Shown here: piece by piece, positions 18,785 to 27,447 of the stretch | How the letters are laid out: every line of letters starts with the position of its first letter | Position numbering within the stretch: the first letter of the stretch is position 1 | Origin: Agrobacterium tumefaciens | GTDB taxonomy: Bacteria; Pseudomonadota; Alphaproteobacteria; Rhizobiales; Rhizobiaceae | DNA: 64,000 nucleotides | Assembly: GCA_025560025.1 (NCBI GenBank) | Contig: CP048488.1 | Location: 186,001-250,000 of the forward strand | Direction of reading: 5' to 3' | Program-made: the position numbers and the translations under genes | Notes under the pieces: model-generated | Database searches by the model: none | Told to the model about the DNA's origin: nothing | Seen by the model: only the letters and a program-made list of their open reading frames with translations

Positions 18785-19846
18785 TCAGCGTGAGCGGACG
18801 TTGTCGTAAGCTTCCGAGGCCCACTTTGCGTACTTCGCCCAGAAATTCGGATCGACTGAGTACTGGACAGCGACATTTTCCGGAGCGGACGCCATCGTCG
18901 CCATCTTTTCAGGCGTATACTTCGCCAGGTCATACGCCTTCATGTTTGCCGGAGCCGTTGCGAACGAGTTCGGAAGATCCTTCTGATACTCGGCTTTAGA
19001 CATTTCCTTCAAAAAGCGCATGGCTGCATCGCGATGCGGAGCGCCTTTCACAACGGCATAACCGTCGGTACCGAGCTGCGCGTCGTTGAAGGTGTAGGCA
19101 AAGCTCGCACCATCGTTGATCGCACCCTGTACGCGACCGCCCCAGGTGATGATCATGTCCACTTCGCCGTCCTTGATCAGCTGCGCTGCTTGTGCACCGC
19201 TTTCCCACCACACGGACACACTTGGCGCGAGCTCTGTCAGCTTGGCGATAGATGCCTTGCGGCCTTCTTCGGTCGAGAGAAACTCGTAAACCTTGTCACG
19301 AGGGGTCCCCAATGCCAATGCTGCGGCTTCGATCATGCCCACCGGCTGGTTCCAGAGAGCCCGCTTGCCCGGGAATTTCTTGACGTCGAAGAAGTCAGCC
19401 ATCGATTTCGGGCCGTTGTCGCCGTAAGTTTTCTTGTTCCAGGCGATGAGTGTCGAGTAATTGCTGTTGGCCACGAAGTTGTCTGTGACAGAGCCCGGGG
19501 GGAAGTCAGCTTTGTTGACGACGTCAGGATCCAGCTTCTCAAGGACACCAGCGGCCTTTGCCTGCGGTTCGTCAGCAATACCAATCTGGATTATATCCCA
19601 GGTCACGGAACCAGATTCGACCTGTGCGCGGGCCTCAGCCCAATTCTGAAAAGTGTCTTGGGTGTAAGTAATATTTAGAGCTTTGGCCGCAGGCGCCCAA
19701 AGCGCCTTGTCCTGCGCTTCCTGCCATCCGCCACCCGATGACGCAATCACAACGTCAGCTGCGAAAGCGGCTGAATACGTGCCGAGAGCCAGGATGGTCG
19801 ACACGGCGGCTGCGACTTGGATCAATCTTGTCTTTCTCATTTTCAT
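18785..19846 (-). CDS. Periplasmic binding protein (PotD type), opine uptake
   Basis: This is the periplasmic solute receptor of the first polyamine-type importer. The ATG at 19846 is preceded by an AAGGGG ribosome site; it gives 353 residues with a signal peptide (MKMRKTRLIQVAAAVSTI to the cut after SAAFA). The mature part begins DVVIASSGGGWQEAQDKA, a start shared with the receptor at 23192 and with other family members. The mot-like context suggests mannopine or a related opine as ligand; the sequence itself does not show which. Confidence 0.85.
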   Translation of the reverse strand: MKMRKTRLIQVAAAVSTILALGTYSAAFAADVVIASSGGGWQEAQDKALWAPAAKALNITYTQDTFQNWAEARAQVESGSVTWDIIQIGIADEPQAKAAGVLEKLDPDVVNKADFPPGSVTDNFVANSNYSTLIAWNKKTYGDNGPKSMADFFDVKKFPGKRALWNQPVGMIEAAALALGTPRDKVYEFLSTEEGRKASIAKLTELAPSVSVWWESGAQAAQLIKDGEVDMIITWGGRVQGAINDGASFAYTFNDAQLGTDGYAVVKGAPHRDAAMRFLKEMSKAEYQKDLPNSFATAPANMKAYDLAKYTPEKMATMASAPENVAVQYSVDPNFWAKYAKWASEAYDNVRSR

Positions 19847-19941
19847 TCCCCTTTGTTCATAAAGGCGCCATTCGTTTTGAGTACACTGCACACCGGGCGT
19901 CGATCGGAGAACAGCCGTCTAGACCACCAGAGCAGACGTGC

Positions 19942-20847
19942 TTATGCAGCTCGGCCGACGGCAGTTTTCGATTTCGCTTCAAGCTGAAATTGCGTAATCA
20001 AAGTGGTAAGGGTGTCGGCCTCTGCAGCCAGCTCAAGGCTCGCAGCTGTCACTTCCTCCACCATCGCAGCGTTCTGCTGGGCAATGTGATCAATATGGTT
20101 GATCGTTGCATTGACTTCCTGCAGCGCACCAGACTGGTCGTGGCTTGCGCGTGCAATCATTTCGACATGCTGACTGATAATGGCGATCTGCGCGCTGATC
20201 TTCGCCAAAACCGTGCCGGTTTCCTGGACCGACTGCGAACCAGAGCCGACTTCACTCGTTGATCTGTTGATCAGATCCTTGATTTCTTGAGCAGCAGCAG
20301 CCGAGCGCTGCGCCAATTCACGGACTTCCATAGCGACGACCGCGAAGCCCTTGCCGGCTTCACCGGCACGGGCGGCTTCGATACCGGCGTTGAGCGCCAG
20401 CAAGTTGGTCTGGAAGGCGATCTCATCAATGACGCCGATAATCTGCTCGATGTGACGCGATGCGCTCTCGATGCGCTCCATTGCATCTATAGCGTTCCTG
20501 ACAACGCCCGCCGAAAGGTCAGCGCTTTGCTTTGCCTCCTGAACGATCTGTTCAACATCCCTGACGCGTTCGGCTGAGGAACGGACGGTGGCTGTAATCT
20601 TGTCCACTGCCGCTGCAGTTTCTTCAAGCGAAGCTGCCTGCTGTTCAGTACGCTTGGCAAGATCTGCGGCCGATTGGGCGCCAACGGCAGAGATGCTGAT
20701 AACAAAAGGGAATACGAAAAGAAGTACTTTTGCGCGGATGCTGTAACGTGACAACAATTTGTCCACTGCAGAGCAGGAAAGTGGTGCCCGTCTCGCTATA
20801 AACCCGGATATAGCGCCCGTAACCGATCTCAAACTTCTCATTCCCAT
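19942..20847 (-). CDS. Short chemoreceptor (MCP) with reduced sensor part
   Basis: This is a methyl-accepting chemotaxis-type protein of about 301 residues. The C-terminal 240 residues are a full signalling hairpin with the strongly conserved tip [20 protein letters not shown], plus methylation-region helices on both sides. The N-terminus holds only one hydrophobic segment ([17 protein letters not shown], about 42-58) and then joins directly into the helical domain; no periplasmic sensor, second span or HAMP domain is visible. It therefore looks like an internal deletion or fusion. It stands just upstream of the opine importer, so a link to opine taxis through the importer's binding protein is possible but unproven. 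Confidence 0.75.
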   Translation of the reverse strand: MGMRSLRSVTGAISGFIARRAPLSCSAVDKLLSRYSIRAKVLLFVFPFVISISAVGAQSAADLAKRTEQQAASLEETAAAVDKITATVRSSAERVRDVEQIVQEAKQSADLSAGVVRNAIDAMERIESASRHIEQIIGVIDEIAFQTNLLALNAGIEAARAGEAGKGFAVVAMEVRELAQRSAAAAQEIKDLINRSTSEVGSGSQSVQETGTVLAKISAQIAIISQHVEMIARASHDQSGALQEVNATINHIDHIAQQNAAMVEEVTAASLELAAEADTLTTLITQFQLEAKSKTAVGRAA

Positions 20848-20871
20848 CCCCTCCCTGAAAGCGAGCATCAC

Positions 20872-21005
20872 GCTCCGCCCATATCCTGACCGAACTTTTC
20901 TCTTTGGCGGATAGCGGCCCCGGTACCCGTAGGGTCCGGGTTACCCTTCGCCGCTCAACTGAGTCTTCACTGGGTAGGCACCTGACTGATCCGGATCAGG
21001 CTTCG
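20872..21005 (-). promoter_or_regulatory. Structured leader before the chemoreceptor gene
   Basis: The 130 bp upstream of the MCP start are dense in inverted repeats: a 14-bp perfect palindrome CTGATCCGGATCAG (20986-20999), an outer pair AGCGGC (20913-20918) and GCCGCT (20950-20955), and inside it a CCGGTACCC/GGGTCCGG hairpin (20920-20939). Read on the minus strand this could fold into a branched RNA. It does not match any riboswitch consensus I can recall, including the c-di-GMP type often found before such genes. Confidence 0.4.
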
Positions 21006-21385
21006 GTCCGCCGTAAGTGAGCGCGCATGCGCCACCTGCATCCACCCTTGCCGGACCAGCCAGGATTAGTCTGAAAAAGGCATCTCCGAAAACACCCATG
21101 GCAAGCTTCCTGTCTCGGCATTCTCACAGCCTGTCGGTTCTGGCGCGCTTGCCTTTACCGTCGTTGCAGCCACCACCGCCTTCAGACGAAGCGGTCGGTA
21201 ATTGTCGATGAGATCGGGCATTTCCTTGCCCGCGTCTTTGCAAGCTTTTGTCACTCCATCTCCTGGCTGATTTCGTTGCTTCAGCTTCATCTGCTGCGGA
21301 ATGTCCCGCTCAGTTTCTCTCCGGCTGCCGCCGGCGAATTCCGGCGGCAGCCAAGTTGCCTTGGGAGGCACGAACGAAGAAAGGA
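21006..21385. other. Spacer without recognised gene
   Basis: About 380 bp lie between the MCP leader and the fused permease gene. A 107-codon minus-strand frame (21066-21389) would overlap the permease stop but has no family features that I recognise. It may be degraded sequence. Confidence 0.3.
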
Positions 21386-23167
21386 TCAATCACCGTCTGT
21401 CGACGGCTGTGCGAGAATGGCAATCGCGCCCGGCGTCCCGGCTGCCTTTCGACGTCGCAGCGTGAATGCCATGCCAATCATGATCACCGTGCAGGTCACG
21501 CCGAGCAGCAGTGCGGAAACAGCCGCTGATTCAGGGCTGGTATTGAAGCGAATGCCTTCCCAGAGCTTTCGTGGCAGTGTCTTGACGGAAAGGTCACTCA
21601 GGAAGATCGATGCGACCGATTCATCGAATGACAGCAGCATTGCTAGAAGACCGCCGATGGCGAGGCCGGGAAGCAACAAGGGGAAGACAACGGTGCGAAA
21701 GACGCGCCATGGATTTGCACCAAGGCTTGCCGCCGCGAGTGACAGCGCCGGATCGATTGAGCTGTAGGTTGCTGAGGCGACCAGATAAACAACCGGGAAA
21801 ATCAGCACGGTATGCGCAAGGATGATACCCATCTCAGTATCTACCAACCCCACTCGCGCGAAGGTCAAATACGCCCCCAGCGCGAAGACAACGGCCGGTA
21901 CACTAAGCGGCGACTGCACAAGTGCCTCCAGAGCGCCTTGAAACCAAAAGCGGCGCCCACCAAAGCCCAGCACGGCAAGGATTGCGAGAAGAAGGCTGAG
22001 GATGCAGGTGGCAATCCCGATCCGGAGACTGGTCAGAGCTGCGCCCATCCATTCGGAGCTGCCGAGGATCGTTTCGAACCAGCGTAGCGAAAAGCCGGGA
22101 GGCGGGAAAATGAGGACATCCGCCGAACTGAAACTGACAGGGAAGAGAATGAGCAGTGGAAGCAAGATGTACGACGATATCAACACTAGGTATATCGCTG
22201 GCACAACCGCGCTTCCCGCTCTCCACAATGATGACAGTCCGGGATTTGCTTTCGGCAACGCTACCGATCGGCGAAGCAGAGAGGTGTCCGGCTTTTCCTC
22301 TGAATGTCCCTGAGAGGTAATAGAAAGTGGGGCAGGGCGCTGCCAACGCGACAGGAAGCGGGCGACCATCGTCAGTGCTGTGACCACGATCGTCGCAACG
22401 ATGGCAAGCGTTATGCCAAGGGCCGCGGCCATGGCCCAATCCGCACCCGTCTCGATCTCCGATTGGATAACCTGTGCAAGCATTTGCTGCCTTTGGTTAC
22501 CCAAAAGTGCCGGCGCTATGAAGCTCGCGATCGTGAAAAGGAAGGTGATGATGACGCCCGATTGAATGCCACGGATCGACAGCGGAACAACCACTCCCAG
22601 CCAGGCGCGTAGCGGGTTAGCGCCAAGTGTATTTGCTGCGAGCAGAATACGTCCGTCGATACGTCGTAGGACTGTGACGAGCGAGAAAACCATCATTGGA
22701 ATGGAGGAATGCACGAGCGCCAGCACAACAGCAGGCTCGCTGAACAACAATGGGAGCGGCTCTGAGATGAGGCCAAGACTGAGCAGTGTTCCGTTGACAA
22801 GGCCGCGCTGGCCGAGGATCGCGATCCAGGCGAACGTGCGCACCAGAACACTCGTCAGAAAAGGAACAAGCACCAACAATCCGAGAAGGAGCGCCTTTAT
22901 ACCGGTTGCCCGGCTGAGGAACCATGCAAGCGGATACGAGATCACCAGTGTTATTGCGGTCGCTTCAAGGCTTATGCGTACGGTCGTCCAGGTAATTTTA
23001 AGATAGACTGAGCCTGCGAATATGCGCATGAAGCGCGCCACAGCGTCGCCGCCAAAGGCTTGTGGCACTATTGCGAGCAGTGGAATGAAGAAGGCGAGGA
23101 GCAAGAGCACAAAAACGGGCACCAGCAGTAAAGTTTGACCCCGGTTCGCAAGTAAATTCTGTTTCAT
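21386..23167 (-). CDS. Fused two-domain ABC permease, opine uptake
   Basis: These 593 residues contain both permease subunits of a polyamine/iron-type importer in one chain. The N-terminal domain (about 1-280) has the contact loop LLAANTLGANPLRAWLGVVVPL, and the C-terminal domain (about 320-580) repeats it as LAAASLGANPWRVFRTVVFPL. The other operon (15.8-17.5 kb) uses two separate proteins, so this is a distinct transporter lineage. It is the last gene of a leftward operon that starts with the deglycase at 28473 and includes kinase, M24 enzyme, ATPase and binding protein. Agropine or mannopine is the probable cargo, judging by the operon. Confidence 0.88.
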   Translation of the reverse strand: MKQNLLANRGQTLLLVPVFVLLLLAFFIPLLAIVPQAFGGDAVARFMRIFAGSVYLKITWTTVRISLEATAITLVISYPLAWFLSRATGIKALLLGLLVLVPFLTSVLVRTFAWIAILGQRGLVNGTLLSLGLISEPLPLLFSEPAVVLALVHSSIPMMVFSLVTVLRRIDGRILLAANTLGANPLRAWLGVVVPLSIRGIQSGVIITFLFTIASFIAPALLGNQRQQMLAQVIQSEIETGADWAMAAALGITLAIVATIVVTALTMVARFLSRWQRPAPLSITSQGHSEEKPDTSLLRRSVALPKANPGLSSLWRAGSAVVPAIYLVLISSYILLPLLILFPVSFSSADVLIFPPPGFSLRWFETILGSSEWMGAALTSLRIGIATCILSLLLAILAVLGFGGRRFWFQGALEALVQSPLSVPAVVFALGAYLTFARVGLVDTEMGIILAHTVLIFPVVYLVASATYSSIDPALSLAAASLGANPWRVFRTVVFPLLLPGLAIGGLLAMLLSFDESVASIFLSDLSVKTLPRKLWEGIRFNTSPESAAVSALLLGVTCTVIMIGMAFTLRRRKAAGTPGAIAILAQPSTDGD

Positions 23168-23191
23168 TGTGTTACTCCTCGCCGCCTGAAC

Positions 23192-24220
23192 TTATTGCAT
23201 GATGTACGTGGCCCACTCGGCCTTCACCGAGTCGTAGTTGTCGTTCCACCACTTCGAGTTGAGAACGGCGCTTACTTTGGCGTTAGCCGGGTAGCTTGGC
23301 AGATCCTTGGCAACAGCCGGGTCAAGGAGTCTCAGCGCATCGACGTTGGTCGGGCCGTATGCGATCACGCGCGTGAGTTCGGCCTGTTGTTCGGCTTGAG
23401 CGGCGAAATTGATGAACTTCATCGCTTCACCTGCATTCCGGGCACCCTTGGGTACTGCCCAGTATTCGGTATCGGCAAGGGCGCCTTCCCAGGTATAACC
23501 CCAATTTGCCCCTGCCTTGATGGCGTTCTTGATACGCCCTGTGCCAGCGTAAACCATGTCGGCCTCACCCTGCTGCATGAGAGCCTGGATGTCGGATGCG
23601 CCCTTGTAACCGATGACCTGATCTTTCACCCGGTCAATGACTTTCAAGGCGCGTTGCACGTCGAGAGGATAGAGATCGGCCGGCTTCACGCCGTCTCCCA
23701 TCAGCGCAAATTCAAGAGAGTAGGTTGCATCAGACGGGAGGACACGCCGGGCCTTTACGCTCGGGTCAAAAAATTGAGCCGGAGTGACTTCGTTCGGAAA
23801 CTTGTCCTTGTTCCATGCGAGGTTGGTCCCGAAAACCATGTAGCCAACGCCGTATTTGGTGCGGAAATTTTCCGGAATGTTATCGGCCTTTACGACCGAG
23901 TAATCGATCGGCTCAAGCAGGCCGTCCTTCACCTCACTCGCGAAGGCAGGGCTCTCGGCGGAGATCACGTCCCAGGTGACATTGCCGCTCTCTACCATGG
24001 CTTTGACCTTGGCATATCCGGTACCAGTGGTACCGGTTACCTTGACCCCACTCGCCTTGGCATACGGGTCGAAATAGGCCTTTGTCTGCGCTTCCTGAAA
24101 GGAACCTCCGTAAGAGGAGATAACGAGGTCGGCGGCAGATGCGGCGCCCGAAAGCATGATGACACCGGTGGCAGCAAGCAAAGTGGTCGAGATGCGCTTG
24201 AAGAATGTGGTCGAATTCAT
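23192..24220 (-). CDS. Periplasmic binding protein (PotD type), opine uptake
   Basis: This 342-residue periplasmic solute receptor has a signal peptide ending GAASA and a mature start DLVISSYGGSFQEAQTKAYF, typical of the PotD/spermidine-type family. It sits between the ATPase gene and the fused permease gene in the long leftward catabolic operon. Its ligand is probably the opine degraded by the neighbouring M24, kinase and deglycase enzymes (inference). It resembles the receptor at 18785 in its N-terminal motif, but it has a different set of permease partners. Confidence 0.88.
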   Translation of the reverse strand: MNSTTFFKRISTTLLAATGVIMLSGAASAADLVISSYGGSFQEAQTKAYFDPYAKASGVKVTGTTGTGYAKVKAMVESGNVTWDVISAESPAFASEVKDGLLEPIDYSVVKADNIPENFRTKYGVGYMVFGTNLAWNKDKFPNEVTPAQFFDPSVKARRVLPSDATYSLEFALMGDGVKPADLYPLDVQRALKVIDRVKDQVIGYKGASDIQALMQQGEADMVYAGTGRIKNAIKAGANWGYTWEGALADTEYWAVPKGARNAGEAMKFINFAAQAEQQAELTRVIAYGPTNVDALRLLDPAVAKDLPSYPANAKVSAVLNSKWWNDNYDSVKAEWATYIMQ

Positions 24221-24275
24221 CGTTTTTCTCCTCTGGATGTCATGGGTTTTCCCACTTCAAAATTCCGCTTCAGGG

Positions 24276-25361
24276 TCATCCTTCTGTCGGAAGAATTGCG
24301 ACGGACGCCGGCGGCCACTGCGCGATGACGGCCGCACCAGGAGTAAGGCTCCCGGCAAGATCATCTCCACGCATGACGTTGGCGAGCAGGGACTGCCCGT
24401 CGGATAGTTGCAAGGCGACACGCCAGCCAGCACCGAGGTAGGTCACATCCCGGATCGTGGCGGAAACGCCGAATGAGCTTTCTGTTGAAGGTTTCAATGG
24501 CGAGAGGATCGTCACGTTCTCGGGTCTGACGACGATATCGAACGGTCCGTCTGCCGGGGACGGCAGCGCCTGACGTGCACCGCCGATCTCATAACCCTTG
24601 CCTCCGTCCGTGCCACTTACCCGAAGGATCGAACATTCCCCGATGAAGCGTGCCACAAAGTGGTTGGACGGATGAGCGTAGATTGTCTCCGGGTCGGCGA
24701 CCTGAAGCAGCTTTCCACCGGACATAATGCCGATCCGGTCAGCCATGGCCATCGCTTCCGATTGGTCATGGGTGACGTAGATAACCGTGATGCCAAGCTC
24801 ATGCTGAATTCGCTTCAGTTCCTGCTGCATCTGGTCACGGAGCCGCCGGTCGAGGGCGCCAAGGGGTTCATCCATAAGGAGAATGGAAGGACTGAAAACC
24901 AGAGCTCGCGCGAGTGCAACACGTTGTTGCTGCCCCCCAGACATTTGTATTGGATATGACGCTCCGCGGTCGGTCAGATTAACCAGGCTGAGAGCGGCCT
25001 TAACCCTCTCTTCTCGTTCGCTGCGCCCAACACCGCGCATTCTAAGGGGGTACGCGACATTTTCAGCCGCGGTCAAATGCGGAAAAAGTGCATAGTTCTG
25101 GAAGACTACACCGATCTGCCGCCGATGTGGCGGCACGTCTGAAACAGGTGTACCCGACATCAGAACACGGCCCTCCGTCGTCCTTTCGAACCCCGCCAGC
25201 AGCATAAGGAGGGTTGTCTTCCCGGAACCGCTCGATCCGAGCAGGGCAAAGAATTCTCCCTGCGCGATATCCAGGCTGACCTTATCAACGGCAGTGACAG
25301 GACCATAGCGGCGCGTCACAGCCTGAAACGAGACGGCGGGTAGCGGCTGGTCGTTCATCAC
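24276..25361 (-). CDS. ABC transporter ATPase (PotA type)
   Basis: This is the ATPase of the second polyamine-type importer, 361 residues. Walker A is LLGSSGSGKTTLL, the signature is MSGGQQQRVALARA, Walker B is ILLMDEPLGALD, and the H-loop is IYVTHDQSEA; a TOBE-like C-terminal domain follows. Its ATG overlaps the stop of the M24 gene by 4 bp, so the two are translationally coupled, tying the transporter to the opine-opening enzyme. Confidence 0.9.
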   Translation of the reverse strand: MMNDQPLPAVSFQAVTRRYGPVTAVDKVSLDIAQGEFFALLGSSGSGKTTLLMLLAGFERTTEGRVLMSGTPVSDVPPHRRQIGVVFQNYALFPHLTAAENVAYPLRMRGVGRSEREERVKAALSLVNLTDRGASYPIQMSGGQQQRVALARALVFSPSILLMDEPLGALDRRLRDQMQQELKRIQHELGITVIYVTHDQSEAMAMADRIGIMSGGKLLQVADPETIYAHPSNHFVARFIGECSILRVSGTDGGKGYEIGGARQALPSPADGPFDIVVRPENVTILSPLKPSTESSFGVSATIRDVTYLGAGWRVALQLSDGQSLLANVMRGDDLAGSLTPGAAVIAQWPPASVAILPTEG

Positions 25362-26566
25362 ACGTCCCTACCAAGCTCGAATGGTGTCAGGACCTCATAA
25401 CCACTGTCGGTGACAAGCACGGTGTCACCGAAACGGGCACCACCGATACCATCGACGTAGATCCCAGGTTCGACGCTGAGGACCATACCGGCTTGGAGTT
25501 GAACGGCGGAGTTCGCCTTGAGTTCAATGCCGTCCCAGTCGGAATATCCAATTCCCCGGCCCGTTCGATGCAAAAACGGGCTGTCCCAACCGCCCTGTTC
25601 AATAACGTCGACGGCGGCTGCATGGACCTCGCCAGCAGTGACGCCGGGTCGGATTTTCGCCAAAGCAGCTTCCTGAGCTCGACGAGCGAAATCGACTACC
25701 TTGCGAAGCTCAGCAGAGAGCGGCTTCGAACCGACGGCGATAGGTCGGTCGAAACAAACTCCGTAGCCTGCGAAGACTTGGCCACAAAGGCAGATCTGCA
25801 CATTCTCGCCGTCATTCATGATCCGACCACCACCAGAGCAGTGGCAACGAGCAGTGCGTTCAGGACCACTTCCGACCATGTTCATCTGGTGCGGCCAGAA
25901 TCTGGGCTGTTCCGCGTCGTTACCCAGAAACTCAGCGCTCCGCTTGATAGCAGCCGTAAGCGAGGCAAGCGTAACCTGCCATTCTGCGGCGCCAGGTGTG
26001 ATGGCTTGACGAGCGGCGGCGTACTGATGCCCGACAATATCTGTCGCCCGACGAATACCATCGATGACGACAGCATTCTTGAGAGCAAGCTGATCACGCA
26101 AAAAGGATGTTGCATCCTTTATGCGTTCGGAGCCAAGAACCTGTCTCACCAGTTCGATGTTGGAAGCCCAGGTTGAGTTGAAGTCGACGCCGATCGCCTG
26201 AGCATGAGGTGCGATCTCGCCGATGTACTTCGCGAGAGCGTCCTGATGGGACATCGGCGCAGGTATCGGTTCTTCCCATTCGACCCATTCAGCTTCGACA
26301 GGTGTCGTGCATCTCGCTCTGATCTCCTTGGCTTCGCTGCGAGGGGAAACGAACGCCGGCTGTCCTTGCTGTTCAAACACCAGCCAGATCGGCCTGCCGA
26401 TCGGAAGACCGTTCAGGCCGGTGAAGAAGCGCAGGTAATCGAAGCCGGAGATGGCAAGAATATCAATGGCGGCATGCTTCATCGCCGCCTGGGTGCGCTC
26501 AATGCGATTGCGATACTCCGCGTCGGATGGAAATTTCAGTTCTGACGTCTCAGGGTTTTGATACAT
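25358..26566 (-). CDS. agcA: Agropine catabolic cyclase/lactonase (M24 family)
   Basis: This is a bacterial M24-family enzyme closely related to the T-DNA ags protein: for example FDRPIAVGSKPLSAELRKV here against FDRPLPVGSKPLSGDIRKV in Ags, and FLHRTGRGIGYSDWDGIELK in both. By analogy with AgcA of agropine plasmids it should open agropine back to mannopine in the cytoplasm. The ATG at 26566 (MYQNPETSEL, 402 residues) is preceded by GGGGA; a TTG four codons earlier is possible. It is the third gene of the leftward operon, after the deglycase and kinase genes, and is coupled to the transporter ATPase. Confidence 0.85.
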   Translation of the reverse strand: MYQNPETSELKFPSDAEYRNRIERTQAAMKHAAIDILAISGFDYLRFFTGLNGLPIGRPIWLVFEQQGQPAFVSPRSEAKEIRARCTTPVEAEWVEWEEPIPAPMSHQDALAKYIGEIAPHAQAIGVDFNSTWASNIELVRQVLGSERIKDATSFLRDQLALKNAVVIDGIRRATDIVGHQYAAARQAITPGAAEWQVTLASLTAAIKRSAEFLGNDAEQPRFWPHQMNMVGSGPERTARCHCSGGGRIMNDGENVQICLCGQVFAGYGVCFDRPIAVGSKPLSAELRKVVDFARRAQEAALAKIRPGVTAGEVHAAAVDVIEQGGWDSPFLHRTGRGIGYSDWDGIELKANSAVQLQAGMVLSVEPGIYVDGIGGARFGDTVLVTDSGYEVLTPFELGRDV

Positions 26567-26619
26567 TGCATTCCCCAACTTGTTATTTTGATACTCGCAA
26601 GCCTTAAATCGACTTGACG

Positions 26620-27438
26620 TTAAGCCGGTATCTCTCGTGTGATGGTGCGTGCGTGGCCGAATGCGCCACGTGTACCGCAGATGTGCGCCGCATATTGCGC
26701 TCCGTCGCTGGCGGCGTCCTTAAGCGATGCTCCAGTCAGCACGCGGCACACGAGCCGGCTGAGAAACGCGTCTCCAGCCCCAAGCGTGTCAACTGCATCG
26801 ACCGGAACCGCAGGCGCAAAGAGCACATTGCCCTTGTGGCAAACCGTAGCGCCCCGAGCCCCTTGCGTTACAGTCACGAGCTCGACGCCTGCCGAAAGGG
26901 CCGTGTCCAGAACGTGTTTCACTTCATCATCGCTGGCATTCGATCTGGAGAACGCCGCCACCTTGACGTAGGGCAAGACGTCTGCGGCATAATCCAGACT
27001 GCGATCGGAGAAGTCGAAGGAGATCGCAACGCGCTCCCTGATCTCAGGGAGCTGACTATCAAGCTGGCTCGTTTCCCCGGTGTGAGCAAGGTCGAAGCCG
27101 GCCAGATATTCGAGATCGGCACTGTCGAGTTTGAACATCGAAACGCCTTTCTCGCACAGACCCCAGACGCGATTGTTGCCGTCGTCATCCATGTGCACCG
27201 TTGCGAAAGCGTTCGGCCCCTCCTTGACTCGCAGACGTGTGAGTTCAACACCCTCCGCCTGCAAGCTGGATCGAATGAGATCGCCATCGGAATCGGTGCC
27301 AATGACACCGAGATAAGCGGCACTTAGTCCACTGCGCTGGGCGTGGACGGCAAAGTTTACCGCGTTGCCGCCCGGGAACATGAGCTTCTGATTGAAATAC
27401 CGGTCGACAACATTGTCACCCACGCCACAAACACGCAT
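26620..27438 (-). CDS. PfkB-family sugar kinase (fructoselysine kinase-like)
   Basis: This is a ribokinase/PfkB-family kinase of 272 residues. It has the N-terminal FPGGNAVNFAVHA substrate segment (about 22-34) and the C-terminal DTLGAGDAFLSRL motif with the catalytic aspartate (about 222-234). Size and motifs fit FrlD, which phosphorylates the 6-position of fructosamine (Amadori) compounds. It lies 9 bp downstream of a FrlB-like deglycase, the same pairing as in fructoselysine operons. The likely substrate here is deoxyfructosyl-glutamine formed from mannopine (inference). In the octopine moc region this slot holds mocE, related to the phosphatase half of Mas1. Confidence 0.82.
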   Translation of the reverse strand: MRVCGVGDNVVDRYFNQKLMFPGGNAVNFAVHAQRSGLSAAYLGVIGTDSDGDLIRSSLQAEGVELTRLRVKEGPNAFATVHMDDDGNNRVWGLCEKGVSMFKLDSADLEYLAGFDLAHTGETSQLDSQLPEIRERVAISFDFSDRSLDYAADVLPYVKVAAFSRSNASDDEVKHVLDTALSAGVELVTVTQGARGATVCHKGNVLFAPAVPVDAVDTLGAGDAFLSRLVCRVLTGASLKDAASDGAQYAAHICGTRGAFGHARTITREIPA

Positions 27439-27447
27439 TTGACGACC

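Noticed and set aside
23195..24328. 377-codon open frame on the plus strand
   Set aside because: It is opposite the PotD-type receptor with a signal peptide and operon context; a shadow frame.
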